Assembly: GCA_020062525.1 (NCBI GenBank)
Contig: JAGUWE010000075.1
Span: forward strand, 1 to 14,335
Source of the DNA: Patescibacteria group bacterium
GTDB taxonomy: Bacteria; Patescibacteriota; Patescibacteriia; JAACEG01; JAGUWE01
Direction of reading: 5' to 3'
DNA: 14,335 nucleotides
Under the pieces are notes generated by a model. The model was given only the letters and a program-made list of their open reading frames with translations, was not told the origin of the DNA and searched no databases. The translations under genes were made by a program, and so were the position numbers. Below, one piece after another: positions 7,562 to 13,659 of the stretch. Position 1 is the stretch's first letter; each line of letters opens with the position of its first letter.

Positions 7562-9292
7562 TCACTCTCTTGTTACTCTCAACACTTCCTCAATTGTCGT
7601 AATCCCTGTTTTGGCTTTAATAACGCCATCTTCAGCCATAGTCAGCATACCTTCGGTTAAAGCAATTTTTCTTAGTTCTTCGGTGGTAGCTTTACTTTTT
7701 AGTAACTCAATAATTTTATCACTGATTTCCAGAACTTCATAAATACCTATTCGGCCGCGATAACCTTCGTTATTGCATTGTTTACAACCCTTGCCGCGAT
7801 AAAAAAGTAAATTACCAAAAGATTTCTCTGTTGGCAAAATGATATTTTCTTGTTTAAGGGTTTCCAAGAGTGACTTGGTATTAAGTTGTTTTTCTAACTC
7901 TGCCAACGACTTTTTATCAAGCTTATAACTAGAAATGCAATCAGTACAAATTTTTCTAACTAATCGTTGGGCAATAATTATATTGGTGGTAGAAACAACC
8001 AAAAAAGTTGGCACACCCATATCAATAAGTCGGGGTAAGGCAGTGACCGCGTCGTTAGTATGCAGGGTTGAGAAAACTAAATGGCCGGTCATAGCCGCAT
8101 GAATGGCAATTTCCGCCGTTTCATGATCGCGGACTTCTCCGACCATAATGATGTTGGGGTCCTGTCTTAAAAAAGCTCTGAGCCCGGTGGCAAAAGTGTA
8201 ACCAATTTTCGGATTAATTTGACTTTGATTAATACCCGACATTCGATACTCAATCGGATCTTCAATGGCGGAGATATTAACTTCAGAAGTATTAAGAATA
8301 TTGAGAATAGAGTAGAGAGTGGTGGTTTTTCCTGAACCAGTTGGACCGGTAACTAAAATAATGCCATGGGGTTTGCGAATATTGCGTTTGATAATTTCTA
8401 ACGGTTTGGATTGGAAACCCAACTTTTCCAAGGTCAAAATTTGCGATTTTTCATCTAAGAGTCGCAGAACTATTTTTTCACCATCAAAAACCGGAATAAT
8501 GGAGACCCTGAAGGAGACGCGATAGTCCTGTGAACTAATTTTAAAGCGGCCATCTTGAGGTAAGCGATGCTCATCAATCTTTAGATTGGCTAAGACCTTA
8601 ATTCTAGCCACAATGCCAGCCAAGGCGCTTTTGGGTAAAGTCATCACTGGCCTCAGCACCCCATCAATCCGATAACGGGCAACAACTTCCTTTTCTGTTG
8701 GTTCAATATGAATATCTGAAGCTCTTTCAAAAATGGCATATTCTAATAAAGTATCAACAATCCGGATAATTGGTAAGTCCTCGGCTAATTCTTTTAATTT
8801 TTTTTGTTCCCCTGGAGCAGTTTCCTCTTCTCTTTTAGTAATTTCTTGAAATTCGGTCTTTAAACTTTTATGGTATTGTTTTAGGGTCTTGTCAATTGAC
8901 TCTGGAGTAGTCAGATAGACCCTAATTTCTTGACCAATTTTCTTTTTAATAAATTCAACAGTTTGGATGTCTTCGGGGTCTAAGGTAGCAATTTTGACCC
9001 CTTTGTCATCACGGCTAAAAGCAACAATTTTATGAACCTGAGCAATCGGTTCTGGAATCAACATTAAGATATCATTGCGGATAATTTGATCTTTAAGGTC
9101 AGTAAAGGGCACCTTAAAATAATTACTAATGGCATTGTATAAAATATCAGCGCTGACAATATCTTTGGCAATCAAATTTTTCTCCAAAGGAATATTTTTC
9201 GCTTTAGCTTCTTTGGCTTCTTTTTCAAACGCTTCAGCACTAAGTATTTTATTTTTGATTATAACTTCTTTTAATTGTTCGGTTTTAAGCAT
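7562..9292 (-). CDS. pilB: PilB, type IV pilus assembly ATPase
   Basis: A 576-residue GspE/PilB-type secretion ATPase. An N-terminal MshEN-like domain (about 1-140) precedes the catalytic core. Core motifs are Walker A GPTGSGKT (316-323), Asp box AIEDPIEY (342-349), Walker B IIMVGEVRD (381-389) and His box HLVFSTLHTND (404-414). A zinc-binding pair CTDC (449-452) and CKQC (503-506) sits between them and the C-terminus; this CxxC pair separates PilB/GspE from retraction ATPases of the PilT type. The cytoplasmic hexamer hydrolyses ATP to turn PilC and add pilin subunits. It is the first gene of the minus-strand operon, with an extended -10 promoter about 17 nt upstream, giving a very short 5' leader and no Shine-Dalgarno. 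Stop is TGA. Confidence 0.97.
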   Translation of the reverse strand: MLKTEQLKEVIIKNKILSAEAFEKEAKEAKAKNIPLEKNLIAKDIVSADILYNAISNYFKVPFTDLKDQIIRNDILMLIPEPIAQVHKIVAFSRDDKGVKIATLDPEDIQTVEFIKKKIGQEIRVYLTTPESIDKTLKQYHKSLKTEFQEITKREEETAPGEQKKLKELAEDLPIIRIVDTLLEYAIFERASDIHIEPTEKEVVARYRIDGVLRPVMTLPKSALAGIVARIKVLANLKIDEHRLPQDGRFKISSQDYRVSFRVSIIPVFDGEKIVLRLLDEKSQILTLEKLGFQSKPLEIIKRNIRKPHGIILVTGPTGSGKTTTLYSILNILNTSEVNISAIEDPIEYRMSGINQSQINPKIGYTFATGLRAFLRQDPNIIMVGEVRDHETAEIAIHAAMTGHLVFSTLHTNDAVTALPRLIDMGVPTFLVVSTTNIIIAQRLVRKICTDCISSYKLDKKSLAELEKQLNTKSLLETLKQENIILPTEKSFGNLLFYRGKGCKQCNNEGYRGRIGIYEVLEISDKIIELLKSKATTEELRKIALTEGMLTMAEDGVIKAKTGITTIEEVLRVTRE

Positions 9293-9308
9293 AGGTTTTC
9301 TAAATTTT

Positions 9309-9317
9309 ATTATAGCA
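9309..9317 (-). promoter_or_regulatory. Extended -10 promoter of the pilus operon
   Basis: On the minus strand TGCTATAAT is a perfect extended -10 element (TATAAT at 9314-9309, TG one base upstream). No good -35 hexamer lies 16-18 nt upstream, which extended -10 promoters tolerate. Transcription would begin near 9302, only about 10 nt before the pilB ATG, so the mRNA would be nearly leaderless. Confidence 0.65.
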
Positions 9318-9342
9318 TAATTTATTAATTTAATACAGAAAA

Positions 9343-9363
9343 ACTTGTCAACAAGTCAACTTG
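9343..9363. promoter_or_regulatory. Nested palindrome between divergent promoters
   Basis: ACTTG-TCAA-CAAGT-CA-ACTTG: alternating half-sites make two overlapping inverted repeats in the region between pilB and the divergent membrane-protein gene. It covers the -35 and spacer of the plus-strand promoter and lies upstream of the pilB -10. A dimeric regulator binding here could control both directions. Regulator unknown. Confidence 0.4.
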
Positions 9364-9373
9364 ATGCTAAACT
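9345..9373 (+). promoter_or_regulatory. Promoter of the small membrane-protein gene
   Basis: TTGTCA (9345-9350), a 17-nt spacer and TAAACT (9368-9373) with TG one base upstream of the -10 form a good sigma-70-type promoter. A start near 9380 leaves only a few nt before the ATG at 9384, so the transcript is probably leaderless or nearly so. This also argues against the in-frame TTG at 9345 as the translation start, because it lies in the -35 box. Confidence 0.6.
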
Positions 9374-9383
9374 GAAATCATTT

Positions 9384-9782
9384 ATGAATCTCAACCAATG
9401 TTTCGCCATTTTTTATCAACAACTAAGTTTAGCCAAGCAGCTTTTTCGACTAATTATTGCCAACTGGACAATTAGTTTCTTGGTGATTGTCAGTTTGCTC
9501 GCTAATCTTTTGATTTTTATTCTTTTTTTAGTCAAAATTGGCTTTCGTCAAAACATTCCACTTCATTATAATGTCTACTTTGGTATTAATTTAATGGGTG
9601 ATTGGTATCAATTGTTAGTTATTCCCTTTTTGGGTTTATTGGTAATTTTAATCAATTCCACAGTTGCTACTTTTATCTATTTAAAAGAGAGAATGTTGGC
9701 TTATTTTTTGGTCGGTTCAACTTTAGCAATCCAGATTTTACTGCTTTTAGCCGGGCTGGCTATTGTTTGGTTGAATACCTAA
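9384..9782 (+). CDS. Small three-helix membrane protein of unknown function
   Basis: A 132-residue protein with three predicted transmembrane helices (about 28-52, 73-97, 104-130). A conserved-looking loop between helices 1 and 2 (57-77) contains NIPLHYNVYFG and GDWYQL, faintly like the 'P-x-H-(Y/F)-N-x-x-G' loop of DUF1648-type proteins; this is a resemblance only. The frame is also open upstream to a TTG at 9345, but the ATG at 9384 is preferred because the promoter covers the upstream part. It is transcribed divergently from pilB and shares its regulatory region, so a link to pili or envelope biology is possible but unproven. No catalytic motif is seen. Confidence 0.75.
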   Translation: MNLNQCFAIFYQQLSLAKQLFRLIIANWTISFLVIVSLLANLLIFILFLVKIGFRQNIPLHYNVYFGINLMGDWYQLLVIPFLGLLVILINSTVATFIYLKERMLAYFLVGSTLAIQILLLLAGLAIVWLNT

Positions 9783-9800
9783 TGAAACTAAAAACTATCA

Positions 9801-9868
9801 CCGCCGACGGCGCCACTGCTAAAAGCGGGGTCCCGCCAAAGGCGGTGAGGATCCCGCTGAAAGCGGGA
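9801..9868. repeat. GC-rich cluster of short palindromes
   Basis: An island of GC in AT-rich DNA carries CGCCG-A-CGGCG (9802-9812), CCGCC-AAA-GGCGG (9833-9845) and TCCCGCT-GAA-AGCGGGA (9852-9868). An alternative pairing joins GCGGG (9825-9829) with CCCGC (9832-9836). Such small Pu-loop hairpins resemble REP-type or CPR intergenic palindromes. It follows the membrane-protein stop by about 20 nt and may act as a bidirectional transcript barrier, but no T-run follows directly. Confidence 0.7.
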
Positions 9869-9963
9869 AAAGCGAAAAGCTAAAAACCACAACTAAAAGC
9901 AAAAAGCTTTTAAAATAGTTTTAAATTTTACGCTGTAGTTTTTATTTTTTCACTTTTCGCTTT
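9869..9963. repeat. AT-rich inverted repeat before the glycosyltransferase genes
   Basis: AAAGCGAAAAG (9869-9879) is matched by a perfect inverted copy CTTTTCGCTTT (9953-9963). The flanking inner parts (CTAAAAACCACAAC and GTAGTTTTTATTTTTTCAC) are partly complementary too. A weaker inner hairpin is AAAAGC-AAAAA-GCTTTT (9895-9911). Together with the GC-rich cluster this fills the 228-bp gap. From 9964 to 10010 only AT-rich sequence is seen, with no clear promoter or Shine-Dalgarno. Confidence 0.55.
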
Positions 9964-10010
9964 AAATTTAGTAAATTTTAATTTAATAAAAAAATGAATT
10001 ATCAACACAT

Positions 10011-11108
10011 ATGAAAGTGGCTTTGGTTCATGATTTATTAGTCCAATACGGAGGGGCGGAAAAGGTGCTGAAGGTGTTGGAGGAAATTTATCCCGAGGCG
10101 CCGATTTTTACTTTGGTTTTTAATGAGAGGAAAATGGGCCGCTTTTTTAATGACCGGAAAATAAAAACCTCTTTTTTGCAAAATTTGCCTTTTGGCAGCT
10201 CAGCTTATCGTTGGTATCTGCCCTTAATGCCGACGGCGACTGAAAGTTATAATCTAATGGATTATGATTTAGTTATTTCTTCTTCCAGCGCTTTTGCTAA
10301 GGGAGCAATTACTTCGGAGCAGACGCTTCATCTTTGTTATTGCCATACACCGACCAGGTATTTGTGGACCGATACGCATCAATATATTGAAGGATTATCT
10401 TACCCCAATTTGATTAAAAAAATTATTCCTTTAACCTTGAACAGATTACGGGTCTGGGATTATTTGTCAGCTAAGCGACCTGATTATTTTATTGCCAACT
10501 CAGAAAATGTTCGCCGGCGAATTAAGAAATTCTATGGCCGCGAGAGTTTTGTTATCCAGCCGCCGCTTGAGATAGAAAATTTTAAAATCAGCAAAAAAGT
10601 AGAAAATTATTTTTTAACCGGGGGCCGCTTGGTACCCTATAAGAAATTTGATTTAACAGTCATTGCTTTCAATCGCCTTGGCATTCCGCTTAAAGTTTTT
10701 GGTACTGGTCCTGAAGAGCAAAAACTTAAAAAAATAGCCAAAGCTAATATTGAATTTTTGGGGTTTGTCAGTGAAAAAGATTTGGCCAAACTTTATAGTC
10801 AGGCCTTAGCTTTTATCCATCCTCAAGTTGAAGACTTTGGCATCACCGCTATTGAAGCCATGGCCTCAGGCCGGCCGGTCATTGCTTATCAAGTCGGTGG
10901 TTCCTTGGAAAGCGTTAAAGAGGGGGAGACTGGTTTATTCTTTGACGAACAAAGCTGGGAAGCGATTGTTGATGCGATTTTAAGATTCAAGCCGGAAAAT
11001 TTCAACCCCCAGGCAATCCGCGAGCACGCTAAAAATTTTGATAAAGAAAATTTTAAAAAGAGGATAAAGGAGTTTGTTAACGAGAAGTGGAGTGAATTTA
11101 ATAAGTAA
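10011..11108 (+). CDS. GT4 family glycosyltransferase, WbaZ-like
   Basis: A 365-residue GT-B glycosyltransferase. The N-terminus (MKVALVHDLLVQYGGAEKVL) has the nucleotide-sugar-transferase glycine turn and matches the WbaZ-type mannosyltransferase subfamily, as do DYDLVISSSSAFAKG (84-98) and LHLCYCHTPTRYLW (106-119). The C-terminal donor domain shows GRLVPYKKFD (205-214), GTGPEEQKL (231-239) and the retaining E-x7-E motif EDFGITAIE (E274, E282). It probably transfers mannose or a similar sugar from a nucleotide donor to a lipid-linked or surface glycan; the sugar is not determinable from sequence. The protein is soluble or peripheral, with no membrane helix. It is first in a close plus-strand group with a second GT4 (21-nt gap) and radC. 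Confidence 0.93.
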   Translation: MKVALVHDLLVQYGGAEKVLKVLEEIYPEAPIFTLVFNERKMGRFFNDRKIKTSFLQNLPFGSSAYRWYLPLMPTATESYNLMDYDLVISSSSAFAKGAITSEQTLHLCYCHTPTRYLWTDTHQYIEGLSYPNLIKKIIPLTLNRLRVWDYLSAKRPDYFIANSENVRRRIKKFYGRESFVIQPPLEIENFKISKKVENYFLTGGRLVPYKKFDLTVIAFNRLGIPLKVFGTGPEEQKLKKIAKANIEFLGFVSEKDLAKLYSQALAFIHPQVEDFGITAIEAMASGRPVIAYQVGGSLESVKEGETGLFFDEQSWEAIVDAILRFKPENFNPQAIREHAKNFDKENFKKRIKEFVNEKWSEFNK

Positions 11109-11129
11109 ATATAGAACTTAAAGCGAAAT

Positions 11130-12284
11130 ATGAACATCGGCATTGACGCCCGAACTCTTTTGGAAAATTATTATTCTGGAGTAAATTTTTATACTTTTAA
11201 TTTACTCAAAAATCTTTTTGAGCTTGACCAAGAAAATCAATACCGGCTTTTTTCTAATTCATTAAAAAATAAAAAGGGTCTCAAAATTTTCAACAATTAT
11301 TCAAATATTGAAAATCATCATTTTACTTGGCCCAATAAACTTTTAAATTTTTCTTTTACTTTTTTTAATTCGCCCAAAGTAGATCGTTTAATTGGCAAAA
11401 TTGATCTCTTTTTTTTGCCCAACATCAATTTTTTAGCCATTGATAAAAAAGTGCCGCTTATCACAACAATTTACGATTTGTCTTTTGAACGATACCCCGA
11501 GTTTTACTCGCAAAAAAGCAATCTTTGGCACAAAATTATTAATCCCCAAAAACTTCTTAGACAAAGCCAGAAGATAATCACTATTTCCGAATCTTCTAAA
11601 AAGGACTTGATTGAGCTTTATAAAATACCGGCAGAAAAAATTGAAATTATTTATCCGGCAGTGGGAAAAGAATTCCGACCTTTAGCTCAAGATGACAAAA
11701 GATTAAAGGAAGTTAGACAAAAATATAACTTGCCGGAAAATTTTATTTTATATCTTGGCAACTTAGAGCCAAGAAAAAATGTTGAAGGTTTGATTCAGTC
11801 CTTTGAGGAGTTTTACAGAAATTACCAGGATAAGTTGGATTGCGATTTATTTTTAGTTATTGCCGGCCAATCAGCCTGGAAATACCAGACAATTTTTAAA
11901 TTAGCTGAAAAATCAGCCAGAAGAGAAAAAATCAAATTTTTAGGTTATGTGGCAGAATCAGATAAACCGGCTCTTTATAATTTGTCTAAAATTTTTGTTT
12001 ATCCTTCTTTTTACGAGGGCTTTGGTCTACCGCCTTTAGAAGCAATGGCCTGCGGCACGTCGGTGGTGACGAGTGCTAATTCCTCCTTGCCCGAAGTGGT
12101 TGGAGACGGCGCCTTGCTAGTCAATCCTTACAAATTAAATGAATTAATTGATGCTTTTTATCAGTTATTAGTAGATGAAAGTTTGGCGAAAATTTTGCGC
12201 GAGAGGGGATTGATTCAGGCAAAAAAATTTTCCTGGCCAGAATCAGCGGGAAAACTTTTAGCAATTTTTAACTCTTTTAGTTAA
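11130..12284 (+). CDS. GT4 family glycosyltransferase, MtfB/WbaF-like
   Basis: A 384-residue retaining GT-B enzyme. It starts MNIGIDARTL with the glycine turn near YSGVNFYT (15-22), typical of the GT4 MtfB-like group that works on O-antigen-like glycans. Other landmarks are TTIYDLSFERYPE (112-124), TISESSKKDL (151-160), the donor-domain YLGNLEPRKNVEGL (208-221; R215, K216 near the phosphates) and YPSFYEGFGLPPLEAMACG (291-309) with E296 and E304 forming E-x7-E. It likely extends the same glycan as the upstream glycosyltransferase. The substrates are unknown. The ATG is 21 nt after the first gene, with no Shine-Dalgarno, and radC follows after 11 nt. Confidence 0.94.
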   Translation: MNIGIDARTLLENYYSGVNFYTFNLLKNLFELDQENQYRLFSNSLKNKKGLKIFNNYSNIENHHFTWPNKLLNFSFTFFNSPKVDRLIGKIDLFFLPNINFLAIDKKVPLITTIYDLSFERYPEFYSQKSNLWHKIINPQKLLRQSQKIITISESSKKDLIELYKIPAEKIEIIYPAVGKEFRPLAQDDKRLKEVRQKYNLPENFILYLGNLEPRKNVEGLIQSFEEFYRNYQDKLDCDLFLVIAGQSAWKYQTIFKLAEKSARREKIKFLGYVAESDKPALYNLSKIFVYPSFYEGFGLPPLEAMACGTSVVTSANSSLPEVVGDGALLVNPYKLNELIDAFYQLLVDESLAKILRERGLIQAKKFSWPESAGKLLAIFNSFS

Positions 12285-12295
12285 CTAAATAATCT

Positions 12296-12961
12296 ATGAC
12301 AAAAATCAAAGATTTGCCAAAAATTGAACGGCCAAGAGAAAAGCTCGAGAAATATGGACCCGAGAAACTTTCTAATTCCGAACTTTTAGCAATTCTTTTA
12401 AGAACTGGCAGTAAAGGTATCAATGTGGTTGAGCTTTCAAATAAAATCCTCAAAAAATTTAGCAGCAAAGGAATAAGCAAAGCGAATGTTAAGGAATTGA
12501 AAAATACTTTTGGTTTGGGGAGTGCGAAGGCGTGCGAGATTGTTGCCTGTTTTGAACTCGGCCGTCGGTTACTCCAAAATAAACAGTCAGTTTTATTACT
12601 TTCACCAAAAGATGTTTGGGGGGAATTAAAAGACATCCGCGACAACAAAAAAGAACATTTTGTTATTTTCTTCTTGGATGCTCGCAATCAAGAAATTAAA
12701 CGAGAAACAGTATTAGTTGGCTCTCTTAATGCCAATCTTGTCCATCCGCGAGAAGTATTTGAGCCAGTCGTTCGGTATTTAGCCGCTCAAGTTATTGTCG
12801 CCCACAACCACCCTTCCGGCGACCCTGAACCATCAGAAGATGATTTAGAAATAACAAAACGGCTCATAGAAGCCGGCAAAATTTTGGGTATTGAAGTAGT
12901 TGATCATATTATTATTACCAAATCGGACTTTTTAAGTTTTAAAGAAAAAGGGTTAATTTGA
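12296..12961 (+). CDS. radC: RadC family JAMM/MPN+ domain protein
   Basis: A 221-residue RadC protein of normal length. The N-terminal UPF0758 helix-hairpin-helix part (about 1-95) includes RPREKL, LSNSELLAILLRTG and FGLGSAKACEI. The C-terminal JAMM domain holds VHPREVF (149-155) and the metal motif H170-N-H172-P-S-G-D-P...S180-x2-D183, matching H-x-H-x7-S-x2-D, then DHIIIT (203-208). The molecular role of RadC is not settled; an early DNA-repair assignment in E. coli proved to be due to another gene, and the family is often seen near mobile elements. It is likely co-transcribed with the two glycosyltransferases (11-nt gap). It ends in TGA, and two bases later the promoter of the toxin-antitoxin pair begins. 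Confidence 0.96.
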   Translation: MTKIKDLPKIERPREKLEKYGPEKLSNSELLAILLRTGSKGINVVELSNKILKKFSSKGISKANVKELKNTFGLGSAKACEIVACFELGRRLLQNKQSVLLLSPKDVWGELKDIRDNKKEHFVIFFLDARNQEIKRETVLVGSLNANLVHPREVFEPVVRYLAAQVIVAHNHPSGDPEPSEDDLEITKRLIEAGKILGIEVVDHIIITKSDFLSFKEKGLI

Positions 12962-12962
12962 C

Positions 12963-12991
12963 TTGACAGAAATTAAAGCGTACACTATTAT
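12963..12991 (+). promoter_or_regulatory. Near-consensus sigma-70 promoter of the toxin-antitoxin operon
   Basis: TTGACA (12963-12968), exactly 17 nt, then TATTAT (12986-12991). This is the best promoter in the window. Transcription would start near 12998, giving a leader of about 50 nt that contains a strong hairpin. It begins 1 nt after the radC stop codon. Confidence 0.85.
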
Positions 12992-12995
12992 GTAC
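12980..12995. promoter_or_regulatory. Probable autoregulatory operator of the toxin-antitoxin pair
   Basis: GTACA (12980-12984) and TGTAC (12991-12995) form an inverted repeat with a 6-nt spacer centred on the -10 box. Phd/YefM antitoxins repress their own operon, and the E. coli YefM-YoeB operator is known for TGTACA core palindromes, which these half-sites resemble. The location makes repression by steric blocking plausible. A further TTGTA lies at 12996-13000. Confidence 0.55.
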
Positions 12996-13007
12996 TTGTA
13001 TAACATC

Positions 13008-13028
13008 TCTCCCTTTGAAAAAGGGAGA
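13008..13028. repeat. Palindromic repeat in the antitoxin leader
   Basis: TCTCCCTTT (13008-13016), loop GAA, AAAGGGAGA (13020-13028): a perfect 9-bp stem. The flank continues TAGAGAGGGATTTTT, giving the familiar 'ATCCCTCTCTATCTCCC...' type of intergenic palindrome seen in many genomes. It lies in the 5' leader between promoter and antitoxin ATG. The trailing GAGAGGGA (13031-13038) may act as the ribosome binding site, 10 nt before the ATG. Confidence 0.7.
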
Positions 13029-13048
13029 TAGAGAGGGATTTTTAATTT

Positions 13049-13411
13049 ATGAATACCAAAACAACCATTTCCATTACCGAAGCCCGCAAAAAAATTTTTG
13101 ATATCGCCGAAGAAGTGCAAAAACCCGGCGTCTATTACACTTTCACTGAAAAAGGTCGGCCTAAGGCCGTTTTGATGTCGGCCGAGGAATTTGAGTCCTG
13201 GGTGGAAACATTGGAAGTAATGCATGAATTTCCGAATTTGAGCAAAGATGTGAAAGAAGTGGATCGGGCAATAAAAACAGGGGAATATAAAAAATGGGCG
13301 TCTTTAGAAGATGTAATGAATAAATATGGCTATATTTTATCCGACAAGGGCAAAAAAAATTATGAAGTGGGAAATAAAATTCGAAAAAAGCGCTCAAAAA
13401 GAGTTAGATAA
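13049..13411 (+). CDS. Type II antitoxin, Phd/YefM family
   Basis: A 120-residue protein. The first 57 residues form the Phd/YefM DNA-binding and dimerisation fold: ISITEARKKIFDIAEEV, then a turn and TFTEKGRPKAVLMSAEEFESW (32-52). The rest (58-120) is an extended charged tail, which in this family wraps around and blocks the toxin; it ends in a very basic stretch (IRKKRSKRVR). It is somewhat longer than typical members (80-95). The last 50 nt overlap the toxin gene, as usual for such pairs. With the toxin it is expected to repress its own promoter through the palindrome at the -10 box. A purine-rich GAGAGGGA precedes the ATG, unlike the other genes here. Confidence 0.9.
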   Translation: MNTKTTISITEARKKIFDIAEEVQKPGVYYTFTEKGRPKAVLMSAEEFESWVETLEVMHEFPNLSKDVKEVDRAIKTGEYKKWASLEDVMNKYGYILSDKGKKNYEVGNKIRKKRSKRVR

Positions 13412-13601
13412 AATCCTTATTCAGCATCAGAAGAAAATTTTAGCGGTTTTGCCAATGATCGCGGAAGACCCGTTTGTCGGTAAAAAATTAGACGGTGAAT
13501 TAAACGGCCTTTATTCTTATCGAGTTTGGCCATACAGGATAATATATAAGATTTATAAAAATATCTTGGTTATTGTTATTGTCCGTATCGGACACAGGTA
13601 G
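13362..13601 (+). CDS. RelE/ParE-family toxin ending early at an amber codon
   Basis: A 79-residue toxin of the RelE/ParE superfamily: MKWEIKFEKSAQKEL (helix start), an ADP-like PMIAEDPFVGKKLDGELNGL loop, then YSYRVWPYRIIYKI (51-64) and the last strand VIVRIGHR (72-79). Members are ribosome-dependent mRNA nucleases or gyrase poisons; which applies here is not clear. The ATG at 13362 is chosen over the ATG at 13326 because homologues start at this point and AAGGG lies 11 nt upstream. The frame stops at TAG 13599-13601, but the next codons are GGG GTT TAT AAG TAA, giving GVYK, the usual C-terminal tail after GHR-x. A CAG-to-TAG change would explain this. The lost tail includes the tyrosine that is catalytic in RelE-type nucleases, so the toxin may be weakened or dead. 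Confidence 0.85.
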   Translation: MKWEIKFEKSAQKELDKILIQHQKKILAVLPMIAEDPFVGKKLDGELNGLYSYRVWPYRIIYKIYKNILVIVIVRIGHR

Positions 13602-13616
13602 GGGGTTTATAAGTAA
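13599..13616 (+). other. Amber codon plus in-frame GVYK tail of the toxin
   Basis: TAG (13599-13601) is followed in the same frame by GGG GTT TAT AAG and the TAA stop at 13614-13616. RelE/ParE family proteins commonly end GHR-x-x-VY(K/R), so these four codons look like the original toxin end. Readthrough or suppression would restore a protein of 84 residues, the usual family length. Confidence 0.65.
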
Positions 13617-13659
13617 TTTTTTTATTGGAATAGATAGGGATTTATTTTAAAAATTTACT

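Noticed and set aside
9345..9383. TTG at 9345 as start of the membrane-protein gene
   Set aside because: It lies in the -35 box of the best plus-strand promoter here; the ATG at 9384 is a better start.
9602..9883. Open frame running from inside the membrane-protein gene through the GC-rich hairpins
   Set aside because: It overlaps the real gene in another frame and its end (PPKAVRIPLKAGKAKS) is just translation of the palindromic repeats.
12959..12961. UGA recoded as glycine, as in some CPR lineages
   Set aside because: UGA ends radC, pilB and the large pilin gene at the expected family lengths, and no gene shows an internal UGA.
13326..13361. Upstream ATG for the toxin gene, adding 12 residues
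   Set aside because: RelE/ParE proteins normally begin at the MKWEIKF-like strand, and the upstream extension only reads the antitoxin gene in another frame.
13161..13397. Minus-strand frame opposite the antitoxin and toxin genes
   Set aside because: No family signal; it is antisense to two clear genes.
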